NCBI GenBank assembly: GCA_020726505.1
Contig: JAHLEZ010000004.1
Location: 1,116,001-1,180,000, forward strand
DNA length: 64,000 nt
Direction of reading: 5' to 3'
DNA from: Leptodontidium sp. MPI-SDFR-AT-0119
Taxonomy: Eukaryota; Ascomycota; Leotiomycetes; Helotiales; Leptodontidiaceae
Each line of letters begins with the position of its first letter. Positions within the stretch are counted from its first letter, which is position 1. Shown here in pieces: positions 9,386 through 20,454 of the stretch. The notes under the pieces were generated by a model. The model made no database searches. It saw nothing but the letters and a program-made list of their open reading frames with translations, and was not told where the DNA came from. The translations under genes and the position numbers were made by a program.

Positions 9386-11515
9386 GACGTTTGATTCTGC
9401 TTTCAGCTGGAATGATGGTGGAAAGGGTTGAGCTTGGGACAGATTGAGGTGTGTCGCGGCGCGAGCCTGAAATTAGATGCGATCGATATCTTGCGCGCGG
9501 TGTAACGAGTCAACCGAGGGAGAGTAGAGTCCCAAATTGGCAAACAAGAGGAAGCGCAAAAAGAGAAGAGGGAGAGGGCAAGTGAAGTCCTGGGGATCTC
9601 ACGATACATAAATAAAAGTATCGAGAATGGACCAACCGTCAAGTGCTTATTTTAAGGCCGGGGCGAAGTTAACGAGGCTTCACTCATTCATTATTAGCTG
9701 AAGTGCACGATAGGGGTCGCGACAGGCCCTGTGATAGGCTTCAAGGTCGCAACAACGAGGTACAGCCAATCAGCCCGGCCACTCCTGAAGGCGTATGCAG
9801 TTCATCGGCTCTGGCTCTGTCTGGCCCTTGGGTGAGGTGGATGATGGTGATGCTGTGCCTCACTGTGCCTTTCTTTCAACGGCGAATCCATGGCCGGCCG
9901 CGTTCTGGCGATAGATTGACAGCGTTTAAAGTGGGATACGCCGCGCATGTTTGATACGTAACGGTTGAGCAGAAAAAGCTTCAAGCTTTAAACAAGCTCA
10001 TCGTTGGAGCATCTTGGGATCCGAGCAGGTCCACCAAGTCCCACAGTGTGACGAACTACTAGGATGGGAGAAAGTGTGTGATTGTGGCTGGGGTTGTTCA
10101 GCGGAGGGAGCGGAGGCTTGAATTTAGAGAGAACAGAGCCACGGTTGATGCTGGCTTGGCACTATTGGAATGAAGGACGACGGTGACAGGCTGAATTGGT
10201 CCAGCTGAAACCAAAAGGGGATGGCACCGAAGGATGAGCTGTGTTCTTAGGTCAGCCTCAGCCTGGTGTGAGAAAGTAGATAAAGCTTCAGCATTTGTCG
10301 CTTTCGGTTGATTTCGGTTGATGGTAATGTTTGTGGATGAGTGGTCTGGTTTGCTGATGCTGATGCTGATGCTGATGAGAGACAAAGAATAGGATAGGAC
10401 TTGAGCGAAGAGCTCGTAAAATCCTGCTCACGGCCGCTAGAGCGTAATGTGAAAGTCACGTGGCTTCATTTCCTTGATCGCATTTCCTCTCTCTTTTTTT
10501 TGCTGCAGCCTACTTTTGTTTCTTTATATTCCTTTCCTACGATTATTCCTTGGTGTTATTTTTTTCTATGGCCGAGCTGCGTGGCGCAAGAAAAATCGAT
10601 ATGTTTTATTTCGGTCCCGAGTGCTGTCTGCTGTTGAGATCCCTTCTAAGCGTCGAAGACAAGCAGTTGCAATCCTCTAAGTCCCTCAAGTAAGTACTTT
10701 CTCATCATAAGTTCTTTTACTTCAGTCGTTCCAATTCTACATTCTTCTAATCTCTCTGTTGTCTTCTATTGCCTATGTTAGTCAAAGCAAACACTTCCTC
10801 GTTTGAGTGAGTACTCTTCAAGCTTCGTCTCGGAGTCAAGTCTCGCCCCTGCAGCATTCTAAATGAGAAGTATCGCCACCGAAACCGCTATTCTATCTCT
10901 TCAATATTCAGAGCCCTCTGAATGCATTTCCTTACTATCACCGGTTCTCAGCAGACTGTCGCTTGAGCAGCAGAAGCTGTAGGTATTGATAAATCTGGTC
11001 CTGGTCCTTGCACAACAGAACTGAAAGACCAATGAATCCAAGACATATGCTTTTGCTATTTCAGAAGTTCTGCATAGAGGCAGGTGAGTAGGTACGAGCT
11101 CAGATGATTTTAAGCACTGTCAGCTAGCTCTATGAGAATGAAGAGGCCGAAGCTCTCTATCCAGAGAGAAACACAGAATATATCACAGCTGAGTCTCCAG
11201 CGAACATATATCTCACCACAACCAAGAAACCAGGCCATCGACCAAAGAAAACAAACAAAGGAGTCAACCGAGCGAACAAGGATAATCCCCTTCAAGTCAA
11301 GCATTACATTCACGCCAAGCCCCCATCTCACGTGAAACCCCAATACGTCATCCCAGTCGCCTCCAAGGACAAACAAGGCTACCACTCCTTTAAATCAACC
11401 TCTTTCATTCTTTATCATGCATATTTTATATCTGATCAAACATCTCAAACCAAATACTCTCAAACTCAAATACAAACAGCACAACAAACCCTTCGGTACC
11501 AACAACAAAATCAAC
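9386..11515. other. Intergenic stretch with microsatellite
   Basis: This holds the 5' flank of the mucin-like gene and the 5' flank of the I78 inhibitor gene. A GCTGAT microsatellite lies at 10353-10377. The region 11390-11515 is A/C-rich and reads like a 5' leader. No other supported gene was found. Confidence 0.45.
10353..10377. repeat. (GCTGAT)4 microsatellite
   Basis: Four tandem copies of the hexamer GCTGAT lie in non-coding DNA. Confidence 0.85.
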
Positions 11516-11925
11516 ATGCCTCTCGTCGTACCAGGAATCACCTCGGGTGGAGCGCAGTCCAAGACCGAGGAGTGGACTAACAAGTTGGTTGGAAAGAAGA
11601 TTGGTGAGGGAAGTGATGCTACGGTATGATACTCCTATTCTCTCTCATTGTCTTTCATTCACTCCTCGTTTTGATAAACTTTTGAGACTTGGAGGGACTG
11701 AACCGACTAATCATACAAATAGACATTCGCCCGTGCCGACCTCCCAAAGGAGACGAGAGTCATCCAGCCCGGATCAATGGTCACCAAGGATTTCAAGCCT
11801 GATAGGTAAGTTTACTTTGCACATGACAAATAGACAGAAAGCAGAGGGGAGTACTGATGTAGAATACTAGGTTGAATGTTCATCTCAAGGAGGATGGAAC
11901 GGTCTCGCATGTTGATCATCAGTAG
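11516..11925 (+). CDS. I78-family peptidase inhibitor
   Basis: Three exons (11516-11623, 11723-11805, 11871-11925) encode 81 residues. The protein starts MPLVVPGI. The conserved core follows: KLVGKKIGEGSDATTF, then RVIQPGSMVTKDFKPDRLN and a final GTVSHVDH. This is the hallmark of small cytosolic inhibitors of serine peptidases (subtilisin/chymotrypsin type, MEROPS I78), common in filamentous fungi. The length is normal. Both introns have good signals (GTATGA donor with AAATAG acceptor; GTAAGT donor with ACTAG acceptor) and the second splits an Arg codon, rejoining exactly into PDRLN. A longer upstream open frame exists, but the family start is the chosen ATG, which has an ATCAACATG context. 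Its target protease is unknown. Confidence 0.88.
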
Positions 11926-13055
11926 ACGCTGAGTGAGGGGTGAGGACGGGTGATGGAGAGCAAATAGCCAGTTGCTGATACGATGAATGAATCGACGTCT
12001 TTCTTGTATTTTTTATGAACTCTATGATTGTGAAATAACTGAGGATTTCCACACATGATCCGCGAGGAATCCTTCTTGAAACATGGACATTGGCATCCCT
12101 GCAATTGCCCCTCCAAAGCTGCACTTCTGGTTCATCCAGGCCGCCACATCGCGGGGCATTTCTGACCCCGCCCCGCGCTGCCTTCATGGACTTGACGAGA
12201 AACCACTCGCTCCGACATATCCACTTGTAAATATAGGTAGGTTCACCAGTACCCTTCAATGTGATGTTTACATCTCAGTTACGACGCGTCCATTGATTAT
12301 CTGCGATATGTAACAGCAGGCTGACTTGTCAATATTTTCTTGGTGTTAGATGTGTAAAGTTAAGAAGAAACTGGGCCGGACAATTGACTAACTAGGCTAG
12401 GACTCCGTGTCGACATCGATCATTTTTTGACGCCAATGCATTGCGCCGAGCCTGTCGCGAGAGTATCACGACATCGTTTGACAACGTTCTCTGCTGCAAT
12501 ATTGCGAGTTGTGACATGTGGCCTTCGAGAGACAATTCATCTGCGGTTGAAACGTGATGCCTCTGCAGCAGGATGTGCTCAACAAGGATGTCTTAGCGAG
12601 CTAAAGGGAAAGAGGTGTCGGTGTAGGTACTTTGCAACGAAGGTCTGCGCAGCATGGCCATTGATGCGACGGAGGAGATTCTTATGCTACACTGGACAGT
12701 TCACGGTGGGTCAAATGGATACTTAATTAGTAGCTGATTAATAATGTTGTAATTATATTTCTGAGTAGGCGGGTTCCATTCAATCGAGTGAACAGGACCA
12801 ATGAAGCAGACATACAAGAGCTTTGTGATCTGTTTCCGGAGAGAAACACAAGAGTTAGACAGTCAAGATGCCACAGTCGTTCCCAACTCGCCGAATACAA
12901 AGAACTGCCCAACAATAACATCACCGGTCAAGTGTTTAACATCTTACCCAAGAATCTTTGTGACCATAGCTCATCTGCAAGTACGATTCACCTCTCGATC
13001 TTCAGATGTTAATGCCTACCCCTCCTTGTCCTGCCACTCTTGCCATGTATCCACA
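11926..13055. other. Intergenic stretch, no supported gene
   Basis: Between the I78 gene and the 3' end of the kinase gene there are only short overlapping frames on both strands (such as 12427-12726) with no recognisable motif. It probably contains the 3' ends of both genes. Confidence 0.45.
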
Positions 13056-13832
13056 TCAGCCTCTTAAAGCCATCAAGGCTTTTTCCACATCTTTCGACGT
13101 CTCGAATTTCTCATTCCAGCAGTCCCGAATGACGTTTCCTGCCAATAAATGCGTTACATCTGGAAACTTCTCTGCGGCATACATCTTTTCGACATCATCA
13201 TCATCTAGCTCCTCGAATGGCATCTTCCAGGACATGGTCTCGTAGATGGCAGATCCTAAGGCAAAGAGCTCCCTTTTGATATGAGGACGCTCTTCAAAAG
13301 CCCTACCTCGAAGCGGCAACTCGTACCGGATCTCTTCAACGATGTCATTCGCGGGCGAAGTCCCATCAAGCAGAGCGCTTCCAAAATCGTCAATCTTAAC
13401 ACACCCACTAGGAAATAGAAACAAATTGCGACAGCTGATATCGCAGTGAATCACGTTTTTCGCATGTACATGCGCCAATCCGCCCGGTACCCCCAGAGCC
13501 ATCGTAAGCCGATCTTGCTCAGACGGTGGTTCACATCGTGTATTTCTGATGAACTGTCGAACATTGCCATATGGCGCTCGCTCTAGCCGCAGTGAATGCA
13601 CGCTTGGATGGACTTCGACAAGGCCGTAACATTTTAAGATGTGAGGATGTTCCCCAAGGTGTTGGTACACCACCCCTTCTCTAGCCAGGGCCTTTTCGCA
13701 GTCGTCTGGGTTTTCTGACACGGCGCAGCGCTTCCCTCCGACCCAAACTTGGTGGCCCTTTAATGCCGTCTTTCCGCCGCTTTCTGCAGACACAATTGAG
13801 GATCCACCGAGGCCAAGGAGCTCATACTCCAT
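13056..13832 (-). CDS. Small serine/threonine protein kinase domain protein
   Basis: The 258-residue intronless protein is a bare kinase domain. It has a glycine-rich loop near LGLGGSSIV (residues 6-14), a candidate ATP-binding lysine in ALKG (residue 25), the catalytic loop VIHCDISCRN (Asp131, Asn136) in the HxDxxxxN form, and the metal-binding DFG at 149-151. The helix-F region reads RELFALGSAIYETM, with Glu where kinases usually have Asp. The first lysine lies close to the loop, and the N-lobe is short. Such minimal kinases form expanded families in filamentous ascomycetes, with mostly unknown substrates. The missing classical APE motif and the helix-F Glu raise the possibility of weak or lost activity. 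Confidence 0.75.
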   Translation of the reverse strand: MEYELLGLGGSSIVSAESGGKTALKGHQVWVGGKRCAVSENPDDCEKALAREGVVYQHLGEHPHILKCYGLVEVHPSVHSLRLERAPYGNVRQFIRNTRCEPPSEQDRLTMALGVPGGLAHVHAKNVIHCDISCRNLFLFPSGCVKIDDFGSALLDGTSPANDIVEEIRYELPLRGRAFEERPHIKRELFALGSAIYETMSWKMPFEELDDDDVEKMYAAEKFPDVTHLLAGNVIRDCWNEKFETSKDVEKALMALRG

Positions 13833-14170
13833 TTGAAGCGTTGCGTGCAGTGCGTCGTCGTCAAAGTGTTAACGGCGAGGTGTGAGGCAGCTTTCTTGGT
13901 AACCTGTTTACTAAAGTGATTAGAAGAAAGGCAATTTCAGAAACAGCTTCAGGAGCTATATTACAAAACCCAACTTCAGAGTACCAGGATTGGTCGAAGC
14001 TGTTAAGCCACGACTATGAAGAATAAATACTATGACGGTGTGAGAAAAGGTCTCAAGAAGAAAGAATGAGGTAAAGTGCCGGTTCACCGCCTCCACATTT
14101 TAGCTACTGCCCTTCTCATTTGGGGATTTCTAAGTGCAGCAATAGCTTCGCACAAGCAGTTACGATATTA

Positions 14171-14351
14171 TACTTCGTACACGGCCGAATAAATGCAAAT
14201 TTCATGCCTGTGCGATTTCCAGATATTTCTATCAAAACATGGGTTTCTAGCAAATCAGGTTTTTAGATTTAGCACAGAAATTACCTCTCTAGGCAAGGCT
14301 TTTATACCGCACAGACGTAAAACTTGCATTTATTCGGCCATGTACGAAGTA
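14171..14351. mobile_element. MITE-like inverted-repeat element, about 181 bp
   Basis: The 27 bp at 14172-14198 are the reverse complement of 14324-14350 with a single mismatch; both arms contain CGGCC and AATAAATGCAA. TA dinucleotides lie at both outer ends, as for Tc1/mariner-type insertions. The 125-bp centre has no coding capacity. This fits a short non-autonomous DNA transposon, or alternatively a hairpin-forming sequence. Only one copy is visible here. Confidence 0.5.
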
Positions 14352-15414
14352 GGAACCACCCATCATCACCAGCTCGTCTGCGCCGTATCTCTGACTCTCC
14401 GGTCCATACCCTCGTCAATCTCAGCGGTAATATAATTATACTTTTTACCCCTCCTCCTTCCAATCGATATAGCCTCGCGTCAAATAAACCTAAACGTTCA
14501 AAAAGGTTGGGCGGTAAACCTTAGCGCCAAAAGACCATCGTAAGCTATTCTTGCTCGTTATGTGCTTGGCTGCAGTTGACTCATATATCAAAGCTGCTCG
14601 TTACAGCTGGCCAGCTTGAGATGAAAAGAACAACCAATCTCAAATCTGGGACAGGAAGAATCTGGCTTGATTCCAATATATCAAAGGCTTCACTGCTGAT
14701 TTATTTGACTAGCGGGGATCAAGAATAGAACTGGAGAGTGATAACACATTGGTGACTGTTAGTACGGAGTTCTCTGCAGTATTGTCTATTTCGCAGGTTC
14801 ATCCAAGTTTCTACCTGGGGGGGATGTAAGTGGGGGCCCTGATGTCCACAACAGTCGTCTCTCCAGGCTTGGGCAAGTGTGAGGGTAGGTAGGTTTCGCT
14901 GTCATATACATCTTCACCGTCGTTTTATACAAACTTGTCTGAAAACGCCTCAAGGGGTTCAAATCTTGAAGCACAGTTGCATCCCCACATAGGACTCACC
15001 ACAGCCAACACTTGGGATATTGGGCTCCAGGTCTTGAGCATTTTTTACTGGAAGTCAAGTCCCATCAAGCGAAGTGCTCGCAGCATTTGGTGTTTTGCTT
15101 TCTGTTTGATGCCGACAAGCTTTGATTTATATAGAAGAAATTTGGGTCATTTGGAACTAGGTAAGTATTGGTCTTGTTCAGTCACCCAGGCAGTACAACA
15201 TTCACTTACTTTAGCCCAGTATCAATCTTGCTCCACCTCAAACGCTGACGGTAGATTAGTATAACTAGTCTTAAACATAGCCTTCTTGCGTCGAGCAAAG
15301 AAAATTGCAGCATGATTGGACCCGTCATCGTCGTTCTTCCTGGGCCCGCCATTTAGCTCACCATGGGCGGTTCCGATCTTTTATTGCATTTACTAACTAC
15401 CGTTCGTAGACAGA
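14352..15414. other. Degenerate non-coding stretch
   Basis: No supported gene was found. It lies between a MITE-like repeat and a retroelement remnant and may contain older transposon sequence that I could not recognise. Confidence 0.35.
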
Positions 15415-15595
15415 ATTTTATTCGAAGGTCCGCTCTACGACCACACCATCGCAGGTCAGAAGCTTCGTCCATCTTGGAGAGGACCATTTGTTATATCAGG
15501 AGCGGGAGGAGAACATGGCAGATCAACGGCAAACCCATTCCTCGCCATTTCCACATCGATCAGCTCAAGCTCTTTTATCTCAGGAATTCTTACCT
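15415..15595 (+). mobile_element. Gypsy-type retrotransposon remnant (C-terminal integrase region)
   Basis: Two adjacent frames together give a familiar end of Ty3/Gypsy polyproteins: RPSWRGPFVI in one frame (about 15460-15490), then after a frameshift near 15510-15530 GKPIPRHFHIDQLKLFY in another. This is the post-integrase region that precedes the 3' LTR. No other pol domains, no clear LTR pair and no intact frame are visible, so it is a short decayed fragment. Confidence 0.6.
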
Positions 15596-16049
15596 AGTAA
15601 CTGTGCATGAGGAGCGTATTCCAGCTTTCTTCTGTGGAGCGGGTCCTGTACAAAAGATCCGCTTCTACGCCGTTGTTGTCATCCAGCTGATTGCCACTGA
15701 CTGTCAAGCCTTCAAAGCTTATTTCTCTCAAGAAATAATTTTCCAGTGCCAGCAAAACAAAATTCTGCTATCAAGTGATAATTCTACTGTCAAAACAAAG
15801 CTTGATCTGCTTTTTCATCATAGTGCGCGAAAACACGTGATATTTCCTCAAGTTACTCGCAGTCGCTCAGAACTTCCCTGACGTTTATATCACAGCTATG
15901 TTGAGTTTTAAACCAAGAGCTATCCGCACGAAGAACCTCAGAGCTTAAGAACTTAAGAGGCGGCTCAATTAAGATTTGTGGCGAGGAGATCTAGCCTCTC
16001 GTAACGGGATTTCAATGAGGTGAGAGGAAGAGCCACGAGACTTGAAGAC

Positions 16050-16301
16050 TTGAAGACTTGGACAAGAGCCGGGGTTGTGGCCATCATTGGGCTTGCCGCA
16101 GAAGGTTTTGTGGATTTTCTAATCTTCTTTCTGATATTCGCCAGAGCAGTAATGTGTGGTTTTGCATTTGGCGCAGTGTTTGAGGGGTGCTGGAAGCTCG
16201 GTTTGGAGTTTCTGGCAAGTTGCGCAGGTTGGTTGTTCGGGCTCTTCAGAGGATTTGGAGGACGTTGAAACCCGGTCTTCGGCAGTTGGAGTTGTATCCA
16301 T
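16050..16301 (-). pseudogene. MYND zinc-finger gene, N-terminal half (inverted fragment)
   Basis: From ATG 16299-16301 the minus frame gives a Thr/Ser-rich start and then a MYND finger: CATC, then HCAKC, then HYCSGEYQKED. Two key positions are altered. The expected Cys in the ECQ motif is Tyr, and the expected Trp after KED is a TAG stop (16119-16121), after which KIHKTFCG and PNDGHNPG continue in the same frame. Both inferred changes are G to A on this strand, that is CpA to TpA on the other. The C-terminal half of the same family lies on the opposite strand next door (16374-16720). MYND proteins bind proline-rich partners, but this copy is non-functional. Confidence 0.62.
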
Positions 16302-16373
16302 GTTAATTGAGGGATTTTGGATGGTAGACAGTTTCTTGGTGGAATCGAGGTTGATGTCGATGACCACCCAAAG

Positions 16374-16720
16374 TCTCCTTGGCCTCACTCGCGACGATTA
16401 CCTTCACTCGCTCCCCGAGATCGATGTTTTCACGCAATTGATGGATTGTCACCGTCTATGAGTCGAGGATGAATATGTGTTCAGGGGGAGGTGCTGGTGG
16501 ATTGTATGGAGGAGAGGATCTGTTGCCTGATTTCAAGAGGTTCTTGAGAAGCTTGCTGTGTGAGGGAACTGGGCTAATATGAATCATGCGGTGGAGAAGT
16601 CGGATATTGTGGAGCATTATACGAATCCTATGATGCCGATGACTTTGAGGGTTTTGGGAGAGAAGATCTATGGGAAGGGGTTCATGTAGATTGGATGGTG
16701 GCTCGCTTAGGCTACCGTCT
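16374..16720 (+). pseudogene. MYND-finger family gene, C-terminal half (on opposite strand from its N-terminal half)
   Basis: On the plus strand, segments in changing frames read LPEIDVFTQLMD, then DEYVFRG, then LYGGEDLLPDFKRFLR, and finally AVEKSDIVEHYTNPMMPM with LRVLGEKIYG, stopping near 16690. In my recollection of the fungal MYND family these segments follow the finger in this order. There are stops and at least two frame changes, so the half-gene is dead. Its strand is opposite to the N-terminal half, which points to a small inversion of roughly 0.3 kb. Confidence 0.55.
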
Positions 16721-17112
16721 GTTGATGAGAGGATTTCTGGGTTGAACTGAGTGCAGACGAAGTGGGTGAACAGCAAAGTTTAGAATGCTTATACGCACTA
16801 GGCAGCACTACTTCGAGAGAAACGTAATGATAGACAGCAGCTACATTGACTTCATCGCAGAAATCTTCTATCGTGGGGATGCGATCTTCAAAGCCCGTCC
16901 AGCACGTGACATAAGCAGGCTAAAATGATCAGCTCGCTGCCTACCTGCTGAAGCAGCACACATTTGTTAACATCAGAGCATACCAGCCAGCCAGAACACA
17001 CATTAAACACCATTCACTGTACTCCAGGCAATCAACTCAACCTCAAAACACAATCTGGCCACTCTCTTCACAACTAACTTCTTCCAATCACTACCCCGCT
17101 CTCACATCCTCC
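16721..17112. other. Intergenic stretch upstream of membrane-protein gene
   Basis: This is A/C-rich DNA just before the ATG at 17113, consistent with a promoter and 5' leader. No motif was identified. Confidence 0.4.
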
Positions 17113-17811
17113 ATGGCAGTCCCCGTTTCAGACGCCATGACAGCAATGTCTTGTACCACAGCTTGTATCAAAGACTTCTTTGAAGCAGAGCCACTTATTC
17201 CCCAACGACTGACGGGCCTACTCAATAGTCGACTTGCTATCCGACTAATTTCCATCTACCAATTCTTCATATCAAGCATCCAATTGGTCTACTCGCTTCG
17301 ATACACACTCCTCCCTGTCGTTCCAATTTTCATCCTCTTGTAAGCTTCTCTCCCATCCCAATATGTACAGCCACTCATTAGAAGAAGCCTCATAGCAATC
17401 TTCTTCACCCCACCCCAACATCCCCCCTATACCATCTATATTCCCGGCCCCCGTCTCAACGCCGGTCAATCCATGTCCTCCCCATTAAAACCCGCTGAAA
17501 TTGCATGGCGTCGTTCCCTACAGTATCCATGGCCTATCTCAGGATGGGTCGAAGTGAAGCCTGTCAGATGGGCTATGGGAGGGTGTTTGGTGTTTCGTGA
17601 ATTTACTCCGAGATGGAAGTCAACTAGTTTAAGTAGGAAGGAGATACGTGAGATGAATGTCAGGATACAGGCCAGGAATGCAGAATGGAAGCGGAGGTCT
17701 TGGGTGAGGAGGAAGTTTGGGGAGATGGTGAGGGAGTTTGAGTATGTCGGAATTGGGGCGAGATTTTTGATCTTTGGGGGGTTGGTTTTGGTTTGTATGG
17801 CTATCTTCTGA
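17113..17811 (+). CDS. Small fungal membrane protein of unknown function
   Basis: Two exons (17113-17339 and 17382-17811) give about 218 residues. The 42-nt intron has a GTAAGC donor; the acceptor can be CATTAG at 17381 or GAAG three bases later, both in frame. There is one hydrophobic segment near residues 50-78 (IYQFFISSIQLVYSL...LLPVVPIFILL), a Pro-rich loop, a basic amphipathic stretch rich in Arg/Lys/Glu, and a C-terminal hydrophobic helix ending LVLVCMAIF at the last residue. The layout suggests a membrane protein with two anchors and a basic cytosolic loop. I do not recognise the family. The intron is short for the window, so the join is provisional. Confidence 0.5.
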
Positions 17812-20454
17812 GCGCACTTGTGTGGGTACAGCCACTGGAAATTTCCTCCTGATGGGGGTTTAAGATATCACAGTTTAAGGTGACATTACTCAGAAGATGT
17901 GTCTCGATTCGGTAATATAAACCTTTTCAATCAGTAGGCAGCCAGTCAGATCTTGTCAATCGCCGCGCGCTTATCAAGGTGAAATGTTCAAGGGTTCTCA
18001 CTCACCATGTCAACTTCTCGTTGCTTGAGAATAGGCTTCACTAGTGTCAGCTACGAAGTTGCATCGGCGTATAAATGCACAGAGTAAATTGCTTTCGAAT
18101 CGGTAAACGCGATAATCTCTTCTCAGACCCGGACAAAGAGGCCGCTGCTCAGAACTCGCCTATAGCACACTGCCCATTGTAGACATTGACAGTCTCGGTA
18201 CAAGAAATTCTAATTCTCATGATTCTGTAAACACCAAGAACAAATGGATATGCTAGCGTTGACTCTCTGATATGTAGCCGAAGTAGAGCCGAATTTTAGC
18301 CTCAATTGACAGCAAATCTTCAGTTGACAACAAAAGTTTTCCATGTTCAAACATAAAACTCTTGGAGGAGCTGTCATTGAGATCATCGCTATGAACGGGA
18401 AACTCTGTACTAAAAAACATGCATGAAGGTATATACTGAAAAAGATAACCTAATCTCACCAGCTCTTCACTCAACGGTGCCCATATATTTATCGTGAGGC
18501 AATTTGGTCCGCGTTGAAGAATAACTAAGGGCAGATTCCGCCGAATATATATACAAATTCAGGAACACCAAAATAGAGAATCCCTTCCGTTTTGAACTCT
18601 GTTAGCTTGCTTGACTTCAGTGGAAGCTGAAGCCTTCCCACTCCCTCACCCCAGACGCGCCTCCTCACGTTTTCAAATCCCAGTATTCACCATTTTCAAA
18701 CAATCCTCTACTAGCTCGATAATATTTAAAGCAACCCTCGGGATCATTCTCAAGCTCAAGCATAGAGAAAAGACGAGAGCTGTGAACAGAGACTCCTAGT
18801 GCCTGTTGATATGCTTCTGGAGCTGTCCATATTTCCCCTACTTGGGGAGGAAGATCTGAGCTTGGGTTTAAGAATCAAGCTGGCTTGATGAGAAATTCCG
18901 TTCGCAGCGATGACACTCCCTTGAATTGCAATAGCATTGTTGTATTAAATCTCTTTCGCCGTATTTTACCAAAGATATTTCTGCTATCAAACCCTAGAAT
19001 GTTGTCATTCACATTGTTTCAGCACTGAACTCACCTCCACGACGAACCATCCAGAACAACAGAAGAGAAAAAGACCGAAAGGCGAAGACCTCAACTCGGC
19101 ATCAATGAGCATCGCTGTAGCGTATTTGCTCTCACGAATCTAGCTGCGTGGAAGTAGGCAACAGCGCCACCGTGTTAGATTTACCTTTAATGGTGAGGAG
19201 CGTTTACTGGTTCCTTGTACTGTAGGGTGATGCTTAAATAGTGTTTCTCAATCAAGGGCTTTCTGGGTTAGGTGGGAAGAGACGAGGTGAGGCCACTGAT
19301 GTTACGGAATTGCAAACCTAATAGCTCTAGAGATGTAGAATGATAAGTAGCCATCATGAAAGGAGTACCAAACACTCACCAGCTTCCTCACACCCTGAAA
19401 CTTCATTTGACTGAGAATGCAAATAGCAATAAAGCATTCATCGACATAAACCCAGAAAGCAGAAAGTAAACAAAGGGCTAGTCCTCCCCTTTCTGGGCAG
19501 TCTAGGGATAGCTAGCAATCAATCACAAGACATTGAATGACATAGCTCAGCAATGGAAGTGGAGTTGAATGTTGGCTATGTACTTTGGTACCTTAGACCT
19601 AAGCAGAGCGATTAACGCACATGAAAGCACACAGATGATTGAGAACAGGCGTGGTGATAGGCCAGCGACGGTGCATTGTGTAGGATATTCACACAAATGT
19701 TTGAGAACGGCCAAGCATATACTCATGGAGTGAGTTGCACATGAAATTATACTCAGTAACGTTGCTTGAATGGGTAGATATACGTCTTCAATTGTTCTGA
19801 TCTCCCCGATCTGACCTCAATGTCGTGTCATTCTCATCCCCAACGTGTTGCCCAAAATCTGCCCAAGTCTAGTCTCCATCTGTCCCCCTCCTCAAAGTCC
19901 TCCATGCATTCCTTTCCCCCCCTCCTCATATCCTATCCTATCCCATCCCCTCCACAGCCCTCCCACCACGTCCAGCGTCTACCCATCTATCCCCGTGACA
20001 TGACGCGCCTCCCCCTCCCCTTCCACCCTAACACCCTAACACGTTAAGCGAGCCACTAGCTCCAACTCGAACAACTTCTCCCCCCACACTCAGCCTCGTG
20101 AATCACCATTCGAGGAATTCTCCCCAGGTTCATCTTTCGAATTCTTCACAACCTCGTTTTTCTTCCGCAACTCGAATTGCACCACACCAACCTTGTTTCC
20201 TTTGCTTTCGATCTGATCGGAGCAGATCTGCGACGACACGCGGGGTCTTTGAAGGATCGCCAATGAGCGGAAAGTAAACAAAGGGGAGACAACTCGTGGG
20301 AAAAGAGGAGAGGAGAGCAGAGAGAAAGAGAGAGATAGGGCTGGATGAGACAAGACGAGATAACTGGTGAGAGATCATCGAAAGCACAGGGACGGACGAG
20401 AAAGAATCAAGGAGCAAGGACAAGAGGAGAGAAGAAACAAAACAAACAGCAAAG
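17812..20454. other. Intergenic stretch and probable long 5' region of the next gene
   Basis: No supported gene was found in 2.6 kb. The last 400 bases are strongly C/T-rich on the plus strand (19850-20050) and then purine-rich (20270-20450), typical of fungal promoters and leaders. Two CCCTAAC units at 20026-20041 resemble telomere repeats but are too few to mean anything. Confidence 0.4.

Noticed and set aside
8589..9431. 280-codon open frame on the plus strand
   Set aside because: Antisense shadow of the mucin-like gene: its Val/Ser-rich repeats mirror the Thr codons on the other strand.
14940..15000. tRNA-like GGTTCAAATC box
   Set aside because: A single B-box-like match without a foldable cloverleaf or A box at the right distance.
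20026..20041. Telomere-like CCCTAAC units
   Set aside because: Only two units in a C-rich promoter-like stretch and flanked by ordinary genes; not a chromosome end.
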